64,000 nt of DNA from Charina bottae (lineage: Eukaryota; Chordata; Lepidosauria; Squamata; Charinaidae): contig JALMGJ010000020.1 of NCBI GenBank assembly GCA_023362775.1, forward strand, positions 9,449,501 to 9,513,500. The letters are read 5' to 3'. Position numbers and translations under genes: made by a program. Positions 11,466 through 21,782 of the stretch are shown piece by piece (position 1 is the first letter of the stretch; each line of letters starts with the position of its first letter). The notes beneath the pieces were generated by a model. The model worked only from the letters and a program-made list of their open reading frames with translations, was not told the origin of the DNA and did no database searches.

Positions 11466-11880
11466 AGGGGCTAAAGGCAGTGGCCTAGAAACCAGGAGAC
11501 CGTGAGTTCTAGTCCCGCCTTAGGCACAAAGCCAGCTGGGTGACTTTGGGCCAGTCCCTCTCTCTCAGCCCTAGGAAGGAGCCAATAGCAAACCAGGAGA
11601 CCGTGAGTTCTAGTCCCGCCTTAGGCACAAAGCCAGCTGGGTGACTTTGGGCCAGTCCCTCTCTCTCAGCCCTAGGAAGGAGCCAATAGCAAACCAGGAG
11701 ACCGTGAGTTCTAGTCCCGCCTTAGGCACAAAGCCAGCTGGGTGACTTTGGGCCAGTCCCTCTCTCTCAGTCCTAAGGAGGCGGCAATGGCAAACCACTT
11801 CTGAAAAACCTTGCCAAGAAAACTGCAGGGACCAGTCCAAGCAGTTGCCAGGAGCCAAGACTGACTCAAAGGCATTCCCA
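11466..11880 (+). mobile_element. tRNA-headed SINE (family A) with internal triplication
   Basis: A plus-strand family A SINE whose middle occurs three times in tandem at a 101-bp period starting at 11489, 11590 and 11691. Each unit runs from AAACCAGGAGACCG through the box-B-like GTTCTAGTCCC to GGAGCCAATAGC. Only the third continues into the normal body and tail (AAACTGCAGGGACCAGTCC). The copies look nearly identical. Open frames here are repeat translations. Confidence 0.88.
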
Positions 11881-11914
11881 AAAAATGATGTAGCCCTCTT
11901 CCTACATCTGAGAT

Positions 11915-12145
11915 AAAACAGTTTTAAAGTCAAACACAGTGAGTGAAACACAGCACCTGGTGATTTCATGGACAGATCCACGCAGTTTTGCTGGCAATGG
12001 AAGTGGTTGCCTTTGCCTTCTTCCAGGATGTTTTTTGACTTCCTAGTCCAGCCTACAGGCCTGGTATTCCCCAGAGACCTGCCATCCAAGTACTAATCAG
12101 TGCCAACCCCCCTTAGCTCCTGAGCCCAGGTGCTGCCACCAGCGG
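11915..12145 (-). mobile_element. SINE with 5S rRNA-derived head
   Basis: On the minus strand 12130-12051 is clearly related to 5S ribosomal RNA: GAGCTAAGG, then TTAGTACTTGGATGG, then GGGAATACCAGG and CTGTAGGCT in 5S order. This covers the internal control region (box A, intermediate element, box C). It runs into a body at 12050-11960 containing GAAGGCAAAGGCAACCACTTCC, GCAAAACTG and GAAATCACCAGG, which resembles the body of family A. The join marks a 5S-derived SINE rather than a 5S gene. A copy lacking most of the head lies at 33858-33990. Confidence 0.78.
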
Positions 12146-12755
12146 AGGCAAAGCCATTTGACAAAGTCTTTAAAAGGCAATTATGATGCTCTGGGTATCT
12201 TTCCTGCTTAAGCACTAGAGTAAGATTGCAACCTGCCTTTGATCTTATTTTACCTATACAACAAGTCTAAGAGGTGGATTATTGAGAGATCCTGCCTTGC
12301 CAAAGGCTATTCTCCCAACAGCAGCCTTCAATGGTCTCCCAAACCCAAAACTCTGTCAGGTGTTCAACAAAAGAGCAAAACCCAAATCCTTCCATTGAAT
12401 CAGTTCAGACTGAGCTTCACCAGCTTTAAAGAGCCCATCAGGCTGGCAACTTGTTTACTGTGTCTAGAATAGCAGAAATCCACATAATTAGGTTTTTCTC
12501 CTCCTACAAAATTGGTATCTTTTAAGGGAGCACATGTTTAGAGGCATCTAATCTGCAAGAAAGTAAAAGCATCACAGCCATTTATTTTCTAAGGCTTTCC
12601 CCAGATGTATGATTTGGCTGTCTCACAACAGATTTTATCCTGATGAATCTTATATTGTGTACATGTGTTGTGTTCAACCTGGGTCTAGAATCAATCTGTT
12701 AACTTAATTTGGTTTCCATTCACACAGCTCCCTGAGGAACTGACCACCTTCTACC
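12146..12755. other. Intron, nothing recognised
   Basis: Low-complexity-free sequence between the 5S-SINE and a hAT miniature. Confidence 0.5.
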
Positions 12756-12763
12756 CTCTAGGG

Positions 12764-12895
12764 CAGGGTTTCTCAACCTTGACAACTTGATGTATGGACT
12801 TCAACTCCCAGAATTCCCCAGTCAGCCATGCTGGCTAGGGAATTCTGGGAGTTGGAGTCCACATATCTTAAAGTTGCCAAGGTTGAGAAACACGG
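12764..12895. mobile_element. hAT-type miniature element, 8-bp duplication
   Basis: A palindrome-like 132-bp element starting CAGGGTTTCTCAACCTT and ending in its near inverse, flanked by CTCTAGGG at 12756-12763 and 12896-12903. Internal ACTCCCAGAATTCCCCAG has an inverted partner. The 8-bp duplication is typical of hAT. Confidence 0.93.
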
Positions 12896-12903
12896 CTCTA
12901 GGG

Positions 12904-13724
12904 AATCTCTGATCAAGAGGGACCAATGATCTTCTGTCCACTGGCTGGGGACTATATGTTTCCTGCCTCCTGGGATTGCCTCCTACTCAAACCCACACAT
13001 TCCATCCCATCAGGCATAGCCATGCCACATACGCTTCCAGATTACACCCCTTCATATTCTTGTAGTACATTTAGTACAAATGAGATCAGGTTTGCTTTTT
13101 ACCGTTCCATTCCTTAAAACAAAATGTCAGTTATTATTTCTTCTACCTGAAGCTCAGCAAATGGTTACAAAATGCCATACCCTAACACCAGAAGAGGAAA
13201 ACAGGGTGAGAGGGAAAGTCCTTCAAGATATGCCTGGTGTATTCCACCTGATGTTAAGTTCTCACCATCTGTTACAAAGTCGCTTAGTACTTCACTGATC
13301 TCTCAGAGGCAGTGTCAGGTGAGAAGTGGTTGCTGGGAAAAGCAGCAAATGATAGGAAAGTCTGTCTGAGGAGGTAAAGAATAGAATTCTCTTTCTCTTT
13401 GTTTCGTGGGCTCTACTGTTTAAAATTTAGGGTGCAAAAAGTATTTCCTTATTCCTCTCATAGCTTCTTTAGCCCACCTCTCCATACATGAAATGACTGT
13501 TCTCTTTTCTCAACTACTCCATCTGCACAAGAATGCTGTTTGTGGTAATTCTTTGGAAAAACAAAGCTTCTTGGCATTTCACATGCATACATGCAAGCAT
13601 GCCAACTCAAAAATATAAGGAATTGTATACTCAAGACCAATGATTTTATTAAACTTTGCATCATGGATTCATAATTTGAAATAGCAGAGCACTCCAGTGA
13701 CCATTGCACCTGAGAAGCTCTATG
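12904..13724. other. Intron, nothing recognised
   Basis: Several overlapping frames under 115 codons with no domain. Confidence 0.5.
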
Positions 13725-13815
13725 ATTATAGGATTTATTGTTGTAAACCGCCCAGAGTCTACTGCTGTAGAGATGGGCGGTGATAAATCTGAACAATAAA
13801 TAATAAAATAAATTT
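13725..13815 (+). mobile_element. L2-like LINE/SINE tail
   Basis: GTAAACCGCCCAGAGTCTAC, GATGGGCGGTGATAAATC and an AATAAATAATAAA end. Too short to tell LINE from an L2-tailed SINE. Confidence 0.7.
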
Positions 13816-13929
13816 ATACATATTCTCCTTTAAAGGAAAAACCTTAATCCTTTCCAGGATTTTTTAAAAAACCTAATCTTACAATAAAACCTATGCTTTG
13901 AAAGCTGCCCCAAATATTAAGAGGATATT

Positions 13930-14312
13930 TTTTATTATTTATTTTTATTGCTTTTTAATTAATAACAAAAAAACCCCACAATGATAATACAGATGGAGAT
14001 ACATACATTGTCATAAAGAAGAAAAAAAACCATAAAAAGTGCTTTACAAAAAAATAGAAAAAGTGCAACAAAAAAAGAAAATAGAACAAAAGCATGGTGT
14101 AATATCACATAGCAGTAACCAGTTACAGTTCTATATATACTTATCTAACAGAAACATTATTCAAGAATGTATAGATTTCCAATACATTTGTATAACTATC
14201 ATTTTTTTTAACCTACTGTACTTTGTATAAATGAGTCCCATATTTCATTATACTTATCCATACAAAGTCTACATCTATAGGCAATCCGTTCATGAGTGGC
14301 AAGGCAAGGCCG
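13930..14312 (-). mobile_element. L1 3'-end insertion, 17-bp duplication
   Basis: Flanked exactly by AATATTAAGAGGATATT at 13913-13929 and 14313-14329. The interior is T/A-rich, ending (minus sense) in an A-rich tail at the low coordinate. Near 14235-14270 it matches the L1 at 43490-43530 (GTCCCATRTTTCATTATACTT). It is a heavily 5'-truncated copy. Confidence 0.88.
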
Positions 14313-14334
14313 AATATTAAGAGGATATTAATGT

Positions 14335-14810
14335 ATATTTATTTTTATTTATTTATAGTGATATTTATACCCCGCCTATCCCCTCCCTAATGGAGGACTC
14401 TAGGCGGCTTACATTCATATATATACAATTCAAATTATACAATTCACCAAATTCAATTCACCGCGCGTGAAGAAAGGGGGGTGAGGGAACCGACTCTACT
14501 AGGCTCCGGACTACAATTCCCAGGATGCCTTGAGCCGGCTGCTGACGTCCTGTAGCTGTCACATCTGGGTCTGTCGTCACCACTGCCATTTGATCTTCCT
14601 CCTCTCCTCTCCTCCGGTGGAGCCGACTTCCCGACAGGACGCCAGCAAATTAGCCCACTTAAGGTGGTACCCATTTTATCTACTTGCTAGGCTTTCGAAC
14701 TGCTGGGTTGACAGGAGCTAGGACTTAGCAACGAGAGCTCACCTCGCGCGCGGGGTTCGAACTGCCGACCTTCTGATCAGCAGCCTACAGCTCAGCTGTT
14801 TAACCCGTAT
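14335..14810 (-). mobile_element. tRNA-derived SINE (family C) with L2-like 3' end
   Basis: A long copy of about 475 bp. The minus strand reads from the tRNA-like head near 14810 through GGTGAGCTCTCGTTGC, CTGTCGGGAAGTCGG and a central unique body, to a 3' end AGCCGCCTAGAGTCCTCC then GGCGGGGTATAAATA and AAATAAA repeats. That end matches L2-type LINE tails such as 13725-13815, which implies mobilisation by an L2-like machinery (inference). Confidence 0.82.
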
Positions 14811-14894
14811 ATGAAGGTGAATACAGGCATAGGTGAATATTATTATTCATCCAATACCTGTGTGCATGCATGCGTGTGCGCATATGCGCGCTGG

Positions 14895-15003
14895 AGGGGC
14901 AGATTGGGAGACCTGGGTTTATACCCTCATTTGACTACAAAACTCACTAAGTGTCTCTCCCTTAGCCCAGTCTATCTCACAGGACTGTTGGGGGGGGGGT
15001 AAA
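14895..15003 (+). mobile_element. tRNA-SINE fragment
   Basis: A degenerate match to a generic sauropsid tRNA-SINE: GGGAGACCTGGGTTTATACC (box-B-like), AAAACTCACTAAGTG and a CTATCTCACAGGACTGTT end followed by a G run and AAATAAATG. No duplication was found. Confidence 0.5.
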
Positions 15004-16032
15004 ATAAATGCTCTCTTGAGTTCTCAGGAAAGGATGGGATAGGAATACAATGATAAATATACACAATCATTACAACAAAGGCTCTTCTCACAGTAATATT
15101 GCTCAGAAAATTTATACAGCTGCATTAAACACGATTGTTTCCACTGAAAGAGTCTTACTTCTTTGGAGCAAGAAGAGAAACGATACTTAAATTGATTTTT
15201 TAAAAGTAGACTCATAATCAATCTTTTTTGGAAATGGTAATCAAACTGAATCGAGTGGAACATTTGCATGATTTCTTCATTCTTCATGATTTTTTTAAAA
15301 AAGCAGCCAGAATCAGGTTTTTATCAAACAGTTCCTCACTTATCCTCATAATCCTTAAATTATCTTCAGAGAAGTCAACTTAGTATTTATTATATAGCTG
15401 CAAAACCAAATATGTCTTATAAAATATACTAATCACAAGGCAATCTGTAGAGTCTGATAATTAAGCAAATTAAGATAATCCTGAGTTTTGGAACCAGCTA
15501 CTAACCCCAGCTGTTACATTGTCAACAGCTGGCATGCATTACCGGTAACATTTGGCTAAGTGGATAATAAGAGGACAGTTTATGATTGATCCCAATTTTA
15601 TTTTGTTGATCTGCTTTACAAAAGAATCTTAAGATTCTCTTATTCCTTCTGAAGCAATCTCAAAGAGTAATCTGGGTTTCTCTGCACTTTTAATGTGAAA
15701 ACAGTTCATACAGCAATTTGATGTTCATGTTTGCTGAACTCGTACTTAAGTAAGGCCTATCCTATAATCCAATTAACAGTCATTATCCTTTGTTAGATCA
15801 GAAACAAGATGATTTATAAAACCATATGGCAAATTTAGATTTGTTATTATATGTTCAGAAGTGCCTTAAAAATTATGTAAAAGCAGATCCAGTTTGACAC
15901 AGGAAGTATCTTTATTTAGGTTTACCAGATCTAGGCTGTAATGATGAGGACAACAATTTCTGTATATCTTTGTGGCCATCTAGCGGCTAACTGGATTTTT
16001 GCAGCCAAGATCTGATAGCCCTATTTTACCTA
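15004..16032. other. Intron, nothing recognised
   Basis: AT-rich. The minus frame at 15024-15287 has no domain. Confidence 0.55.
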
Positions 16033-16901
16033 TATAGGTAGTCCTCAAGTTACGAGGACAATTGGGACCGGGATTGTCATCGCTCAGCAATGCGGTCACA
16101 TGACCACATCAATCAATGCGTGATGTCACATGACCACATCCCTTACCGATGACAATCCCAGCAGTCGTAACCAAAGTAAGTACGGGTTGTTAAGCGAGAA
16201 GCAGCGGGAGTCCCAAGTGCAGGGGTGCCAGAAGGGGGTGGGGAAGGCCAGGAGAGGCCCAGGGAGGGCTGGCGCAGGGCATGCGGGAGTTGGGGGAGGT
16301 CTTGGAAGAGCTGGTGCAGGCCGCACACAAGCACAGGAAGGCCGGGGGTGGATGGTGCAGCAGGGCGCAAGCGCAGGAAGGCCAGGGGGTGGATGGTGTG
16401 GTGCAACTGGAGGAAAGGCAAGAGGTGAATGGCGCAGCAGGGTGCAGGCACAGGAAGGCCAGGGGGGGGTGCGGCAGGAGCGCAGAAAAGCTGGGGTTGG
16501 GTGGTGAGGCACGGCGCAAGTGCAGGAAGGCTGTGGGGTGGATGCCACAGCGCAGCACACGTGCAGGAAAGCTGGGGGGTTGATGGCATGTCTGTTGCAA
16601 GTGCAGGAAGGCCAGGGGGACTTACCAGAGTGACTTGCAACCTTCCCTGCCAGCTTTCCCATTGATTTTGCTTGTGGGAAGCTGGCAGGGAAGACCGCAA
16701 ATGGTGATTACATGACCACGGAACTCTGCAACTGTTGTAAGTGTGAGCCGGTTGCCAAACGCCTTAATCATGATCACGTGACCGTGGGAGGGTTATGACA
16801 GCCAGAACTTCAAGGACTGGTCGCAAGTACCACTCATTCAGCGCCATTGCAACTTTGAATGGTCGCTGAGCGAGTGGTTGGTAAGTGAGCACTACCTGTG
16901 T
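16033..16901. mobile_element. Fold-back DNA element with expanded G-rich centre
   Basis: The same family as 2111-2649: left end AGGTAGTCCTCAAGTTACGA, right end GTAAGTGAGCACTACCT. The interior is longer because a G-rich minisatellite at about 16200-16615 replaces the short centre. Proline-, alanine- or glycine-rich open frames on both strands are translations of that repeat. Confidence 0.8.
16300..16615. repeat. G-rich minisatellite (about 35-65 bp units)
   Basis: Irregular tandem units built on GCAGGAAGGCCAGGGGG followed by TGGATGG and GCGCAAG or GCAGCA blocks; the AGGAAGGC or AGGAAAGC core recurs along the array. It lies inside the fold-back element. The plus strand has many G-runs. Confidence 0.78.
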
Positions 16902-17229
16902 ATACTACCTACTTACGAGCTATGGCTCATCAAGATGGTTTCAAGGTCAAAAAAAGGTAAGTGCTCCAGGTGGTTAGTGAAAATACAAAGGAATCACAAA
17001 CTATTAATCTTGTAATACATTATTAACCTAAAGAAACGGCACTGTTGTATTAAATAGTCTTATATATGGTTAATACTTAAATATTTATTTAAATAGGGCA
17101 ATATATTTGTCTTTTGTTTATGCAATATTCCTAAAACTGCATTATCTACAAAAGTAAGGTACAAATAAATATAATTTGTAAAAAAGAAATCCCTAAAACA
17201 AGAATGGAAGATGGCAAAAAGTTACTTGC
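16902..17229. other. Intron, nothing recognised
   Basis: AT-rich spacer between the fold-back element and a hAT-like miniature. Confidence 0.5.
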
Positions 17230-17357
17230 AGAGCAGACTGGGAGCCTGTGGCTCTTCAGATGTTGCTGAACTGTAACTCTTAGCAGACCCACCCAGCAGC
17301 GTAGATGGGGAACGCTGGGAAATTTAGCTCAGGAACCTCTGGAGGGTCACTAGTTCT
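17230..17357. mobile_element. Probable hAT-type miniature element
   Basis: An imperfect palindrome: GTGGCTCTTCAGATGTTGCT near the left and CTCTGGAGGGTCACTAGTTC near the right, with a GGGGAACGCTGGGA core. It resembles known hAT miniatures, but the duplication is not clear. Confidence 0.55.
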
Positions 17358-18639
17358 CCACTGCTGCCATAAGGGTGCAAAGTTAGCATTCAATACTGAT
17401 TCATCAATGAAAAGTATAGAATGAGGCAATTTGATAACTTGAATACAATTCTGCTCTCTTTCAAGTCAGGCACTCAACTATTGGTAGAGATTAATAAGAT
17501 TGCTAGACTCCATTTGGGTCAGTCCTCATTTTAGCAGTTCCATGTCAGAAATGATTCCATGCCAGAAACATTCAACTACTGAATTAGGTGACTAAATTAG
17601 AGCAAACATGTACAACTGTTCCCATATAGTTCCCATTCCCAACTACCCATGTTAGGGTAAGCATTCCATTTTATCAACCATCCACACCAGCAAGGAAATA
17701 TTTATGCCCCTTATTTTCTATACTGTCTCCCCTCGACTTACTATCCAGACTAAATTATCTTAGTCCCCAGAAGTCCACTCAACTAAAAAACACAAAATCT
17801 GTATTATTCCTTCTACATATTTGCTGCCAGTAAACTGTATACTTGCCTTATGACAGCAAAAAGGATTGTACTGTATTTAAGAAGAAAATCAAGAGCACTA
17901 CTACCATTTTAGCACACAATGCCAACCTTCAGTAGACTAGCTTCAGATGTCAGCAGATTTTAAACATGTTGCAATATGCCTAAGCAATTGAGCCTTCCTT
18001 TCAGCCAGTAAGTTACTAAACTTGCTATGTTATATAGCTATAGAATGAGTAAACAGAGCTATATTTTATATTGCATTAGAACTCAAATATCTTCATTATT
18101 ATGAAGCCTAACACCTGTGCATCATTCTTTGAGAGAAATAAAAAAGCAATTTAACTGAAGGCCAGACTGAAACTATCCAGTGTGCCTGCCTTTTGAGATC
18201 TCAATTAAGCCAGTGAGGAACAACTTGTCCTCTTGAAAGATAATTAATCCTTAGTGCATGGATTAAAATGAACACCCAGAAATTATAAACATATCTATAA
18301 TTCTAAATGCCTTTTAGGCACTTAGGCACAATCATCTGCTCAGGTGAAACCACCATGGTGAGCATACTTATTCCTTTCTATTCTTCCAATGTTCAGCTGG
18401 GCTTCCTCATTACCTCAGAAAACTGTCTGAAATGCCAATCCATCATTTTGTGTCATGTATGTTTCCTCATTTATCTAAACATGTTCATACCAATTCCCAT
18501 ATAATATCTTGTAGTTAAACTGCCCAAATTTAGGAACAAAAAGCGACTGTAAATGAAATAAATATAAAACATGTACATTAAAATTGATCAGAGAAAATAA
18601 TGGCTAATCCCTTGATTTTAATGTCCTTCTTTTAATGAA
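17358..18639. other. Intron, nothing recognised
   Basis: AT-rich, no repeat or exon recognised. Confidence 0.55.
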
Positions 18640-18778
18640 TATCTTATCCATCTGGATTTATAATTATTTTTATACTGTTTGTAATTTTATCTATATATTT
18701 TAACTATTGTTATCCTGTAAACCGCCCAGAGTCCCTATTCAGGAGATGGGCGGGGATAAATTTAAATAATATATATAT
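18640..18778 (+). mobile_element. L2-like LINE tail
   Basis: GTAAACCGCCCAGAGTCCC then GATGGGCGGGGATAAATTTA after a T/A-rich 3' UTR. It leads directly into the tetranucleotide arrays at 18779-18900, a common origin point for microsatellites. Confidence 0.75.
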
Positions 18779-18779
18779 T

Positions 18780-18827
<48 letters not shown>

Positions 18828-18830
18828 AAG

Positions 18831-18897
<67 letters not shown>

Positions 18898-18900
18898 AAA
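18779..18900. repeat. (GATA)n and (AAAG)n microsatellites
   Basis: About 12 GATA-type units (18779-18827) pass directly into about 18 AAAG units (18828-18898). Confidence 0.95.
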
Positions 18901-18977
18901 AATTAAATGTATTTAAAAACAAAAATCTGGATGAAACTGAGTCTTAAGTAAGCATCCATAAACAATGGAATGATAAG

Positions 18978-18980
<3 letters not shown>

Positions 18981-19027
<47 letters not shown>
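18981..19027. repeat. (TA)n microsatellite
   Basis: A nearly pure TA run of about 47 bases. Confidence 0.95.
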
Positions 19028-19030
<3 letters not shown>

Positions 19031-19418
19031 CAAGGTGTTCCAAACAGCAGATGCCACCATTAAGAAGGTCCTTCACAAATGTATATGAAATGGAATAAGT
19101 GACTATTCTAGTGATCAGGGTAGTATTTTCAAAGAATCTTCATTAAGTTTAGTTAAAAGTAAGCTTTGGAAAACTCTGTTTGAAGATTGATTAGAAACAA
19201 GGGGTTTCTAAGTGCAAGCTCTAAAAATCACTTGGACTATTTCCAGCTAATACACCTAGCACTTAGCCAGTGTTTAGCATTATATTCTATATTGATAGAA
19301 CCTGGGTAGAGATGTAAAAGTATAAGAAATAACCCACCCAGCCTCAGCAAATCATCACCATCATAGGAAAACATGATGATTTCTCATTTCCCCCCCTAAA
19401 ATTAACTATTAATGAAAT
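19028..19418. other. Intron, nothing recognised
   Basis: AT-rich spacer with no supported feature. Confidence 0.5.
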
Positions 19419-19620
19419 TACAGGCGGTCCTCGAGTTATGACTATTCATTCAGTGACCTTTCAAAGTTACAGCGACACTGAATGAATGGTACTTATGTCC
19501 AGTCCCTGAAGTTACAGATTTTGCAGTGCCCCTGCGGTCACGTGATCAAAATTTGGGCACTTGGCAGCCTACCCTCACTTATGACTGCAGGGGCACTTCA
19601 ACTCCTCAACCCCGCCTACC
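19419..19620. mobile_element. Fold-back DNA element, one end only
   Basis: Starts CAGGCGGTCCTCGAGTTATG and contains GGTCACGTGATCAAAATTTG and AATGAATGGTACTTATG, matching the family at 61212-61626. The opposite end was not found, so it is truncated. Confidence 0.65.
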
Positions 19621-20072
19621 CCCCCCATCTCTGCCCTTTTGGCCCTCTGAACTCCACCGCCCCAGCTGACCTTCGCCATCTTCTTGCTCCCACTGCTGAC
19701 CAAGCACGCCTGGCCTGGCCTTTCATGAGGCAGCTGCTGTCTGCACAAGGCTTTTTTTCCTGACGTTGCGCATGGCAGTTTCCTTGTGAGGCCTGTACAA
19801 AGAGGCCATGTTACACAGTATAGCCTCCAGTCCAATTACAAAAATGCATTTCGTCCTCTAGGGACAAGAAAGGCACTCAGTCCTCATGGACTTGCTTCCT
19901 CTTACTGACCTTTGACCTAGAAATTGGTAGATCTGTTCCAGTCCTCCACAAGTACTCAAATAATCCACTGATTTGTATTTCCAAAGAGTGTATGGACTCT
20001 TACTGTGTGTGTATGGACATTTCCCCCCGGATTTATATATTTTCTGGGGGGAAAGGGAGCATTTTTTTATCA
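19621..20072. other. Intron, nothing recognised
   Basis: The C-rich start (19610-19690) may belong to the fold-back element. The rest is unassigned. Confidence 0.5.
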
Positions 20073-20077
20073 GGACT

Positions 20078-20373
20078 TGTCAGGGTAATTGGCGAAGAAA
20101 CAACACTGAGCCAGAGTTTCAACTCTAGTTTCTTTATTGTTTCTACCATACACAGAATCTTGCCAGACTAAAGGTTCCTCAACTGAGCTAAGGAGAAAAA
20201 TACCCTTGGGAATCTAGGGCAGTGCTAGTCTAACTCTCTTCCTCGCCCCCCCACCCACTCTCTCCAAGCTGTGCAAGCTGTGAGAACACTTCTCTGCCTG
20301 GAATGCGTTCTCTACTCCCTCAGCTCCCAGCTCCATCACATTACCCCCCTCTTCAGGGGCACATTCCATCACA
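20078..20373 (-). mobile_element. Solo-LTR-like insertion, 5-bp duplication
   Basis: Starts TGTCAGGG and ends TCACA, flanked by GGACT at 20073-20077 and 20374-20378. On the minus strand an AATAAAG polyadenylation-like signal precedes a CCTGACA end, giving the orientation. A second TGTGATGG directly follows a G-rich tract resembling a polypurine tract (20339-20352), so the outer 35 bases may be leftover internal sequence. It is from a Gypsy- or ERV-type element and has no coding region. Confidence 0.75.
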
Positions 20374-20378
20374 GGACT

Positions 20379-20769
20379 TCAAAATCAGTGCTTCCCCGTT
20401 GCTAGTTTCCCCAGGCAACTGTTTCACACCTACCGGTATATCACCCTGATTAGTTAATTAGAAGAAAAAGCAGGGAGAGGCCCATTCCCTGCTTTTGGAG
20501 TATAACTGGTTAGTACTGAATTTGGTTACAGCTTCAAATGTGGAAGTCCAAAGCCCTGCTCAAACAAGACACTCGCTGGTTATCTTTCGATCACTTACCT
20601 CTCTCAACCTAACCTACTTCACAGAATAAAGTAGGCAGGGGGTAGGAAAGAATTCTGTTTATGGTCAATAAGAAAAAAAATCAATCTGAAGTAATAAATA
20701 AATATAGCAGATTATTTGTACTTTTTTTTCATAAAGAAGGCTGAGGAATGATTTGTTTTTATTTCTACT
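20379..20769. other. Intron, possible SINE trace
   Basis: CTCTCAACCTAACCTACTTC at 20601-20622 resembles a tRNA-SINE body, too short to call. Confidence 0.4.
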
Positions 20770-20985
20770 TTGGATGTCTACTAAGATCTATGAGGCCAGG
20801 AAGACCTGGCTCTTCCCCTAAGCATTGGGCTAGGATGGGGCTGAGTCAGGAGTCTATAGTATGGGTGGTCTGGTGCCTGGTGGAAAGGATCTGATTTGTT
20901 CTATATTGTTGTTTTTATTGGTTGTTGTGAGCCACCTAGGATCATTGTGTGATATAGGTGGCCATATAATTTCAATAAATAAATG
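20770..20985 (+). mobile_element. L2-like LINE 3' end
   Basis: Contains GGAAGACCTGGCTCTTCCC, then GAGCCACCTAGGATCATTG and an AATAAATAAATG end, the C-terminal codons plus tail of an L2-like element in plus orientation. Confidence 0.7.
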
Positions 20986-21160
20986 CTCTGAACTACATTG
21001 CCCACCAGCCTTAGCTTTTCCTCCCTCTGGCATCCATGTACTATTCTGAAACTGTGTAAGGGGGAGCTGCTAAAGCTTTTTTTGCCAAGTATGAACCTAT
21101 CATGTTACAAAGATCAACAGAAGAGGCTCTTCTGAAGAGAACTAACAGGAAAGGGTCTTC

Positions 21161-21478
21161 GGAGTCCTTGGTGCTCTCTGAGCTTGGTTGTTTGCTTGAA
21201 GACGTTTCATTACCCAACTAGGTAATGTCATCAGTGCGAGTGAGTGTGGGGTTTGCTCCCTGTTTATATACAGTAGCTTGCCCTGCCAGCGTCGGTGGGG
21301 GTGTGGTTTTCTCCTTGGTAGTGCCTTGATTAGGTATTGTTTTCTGCTTGATTGTTTGTATGGTGTTAATCCCTGCTTATCTGGGTGTTGGTTGCTGGAA
21401 AGGATGTATTCTGGTCTTTTTGTTTCCTTCTTATCTTTTTGTTGTCTCTTTTGAATGGTGTGTAAATGGTGTGTAAAA
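21161..21478 (-). mobile_element. Penelope 3'-end insertion, 17-bp duplication
   Basis: A 318-bp minus-strand fragment of the Penelope-like 3' end, flanked exactly by AACAGGAAAGGGTCTTC at 21144-21160 and 21479-21495. On the minus strand it reads GGTTGCTGG-related sequence, CAAACCCCACACTCACTCGC, the hammerhead-like core and GCTCAGAGAGCACCAAGGAC. Non-coding. Confidence 0.92.
21201..21234 (-). ncRNA. Hammerhead-ribozyme-like core (best preserved)
   Basis: The minus strand reads CTGATGA, one extra base, a six-base-pair stem ATTACC/GGTAAT closing loop TAGTTG, GAAA, then CGTC with a GTC cleavage triplet. The ACGT between box 2 and the triplet is self-complementary, as in minimal hammerheads proposed to work as dimers. 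Stem I pairing with the flanks is weak by eye. Confidence 0.6.
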
Positions 21479-21687
21479 AACAGGAAAGGGTCTTCTTCAG
21501 GCTATGGAATGCACTTTGTAAGGGGGGGGTGTTTGGCTCCCACTCTTCCAGTAATTAGAAAGATGACAAAACTGCTTCATTTTTGCCAAGCTTTTAATTG
21601 TTAATTATTTTAATTAGGTTTGATTTTGGCTTTGATTTTAATTGTTTGAATTTTATTAGTTTATTGTATTTTTATTGTTGCACTTTC

Positions 21688-21782
21688 ATGGTAGGTAGGT
21701 AGGTAGGTTGGTCAGAAGGAAGGAAGGAAGGAAGGAAGGAAGGAAGGGAGGGAGGGAGGGAGGGAGGGAGGGAGGGAGGGAC
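21688..21782. repeat. Purine-rich tetranucleotide arrays
   Basis: GTAG units (21688-21708), then AAGG units (21717-21747), then GAGG units (21748-21780). Plus-strand purines only. The minus-strand Pro/Ser/Leu frame is a translation of this array. Confidence 0.93.

Noticed and set aside
12051..12130. 5S rRNA gene
   Set aside because: The 5S-like part is incomplete and diverged and runs into a SINE body without a terminator.
16126..16700. Proline-, alanine- and glycine-rich frames on both strands
   Set aside because: They are translations of the G-rich minisatellite; all frames are open because the unit lacks stops.
18779..19027. CRISPR-like regular repeats
   Set aside because: Plain microsatellites without spacers, in a vertebrate genome.
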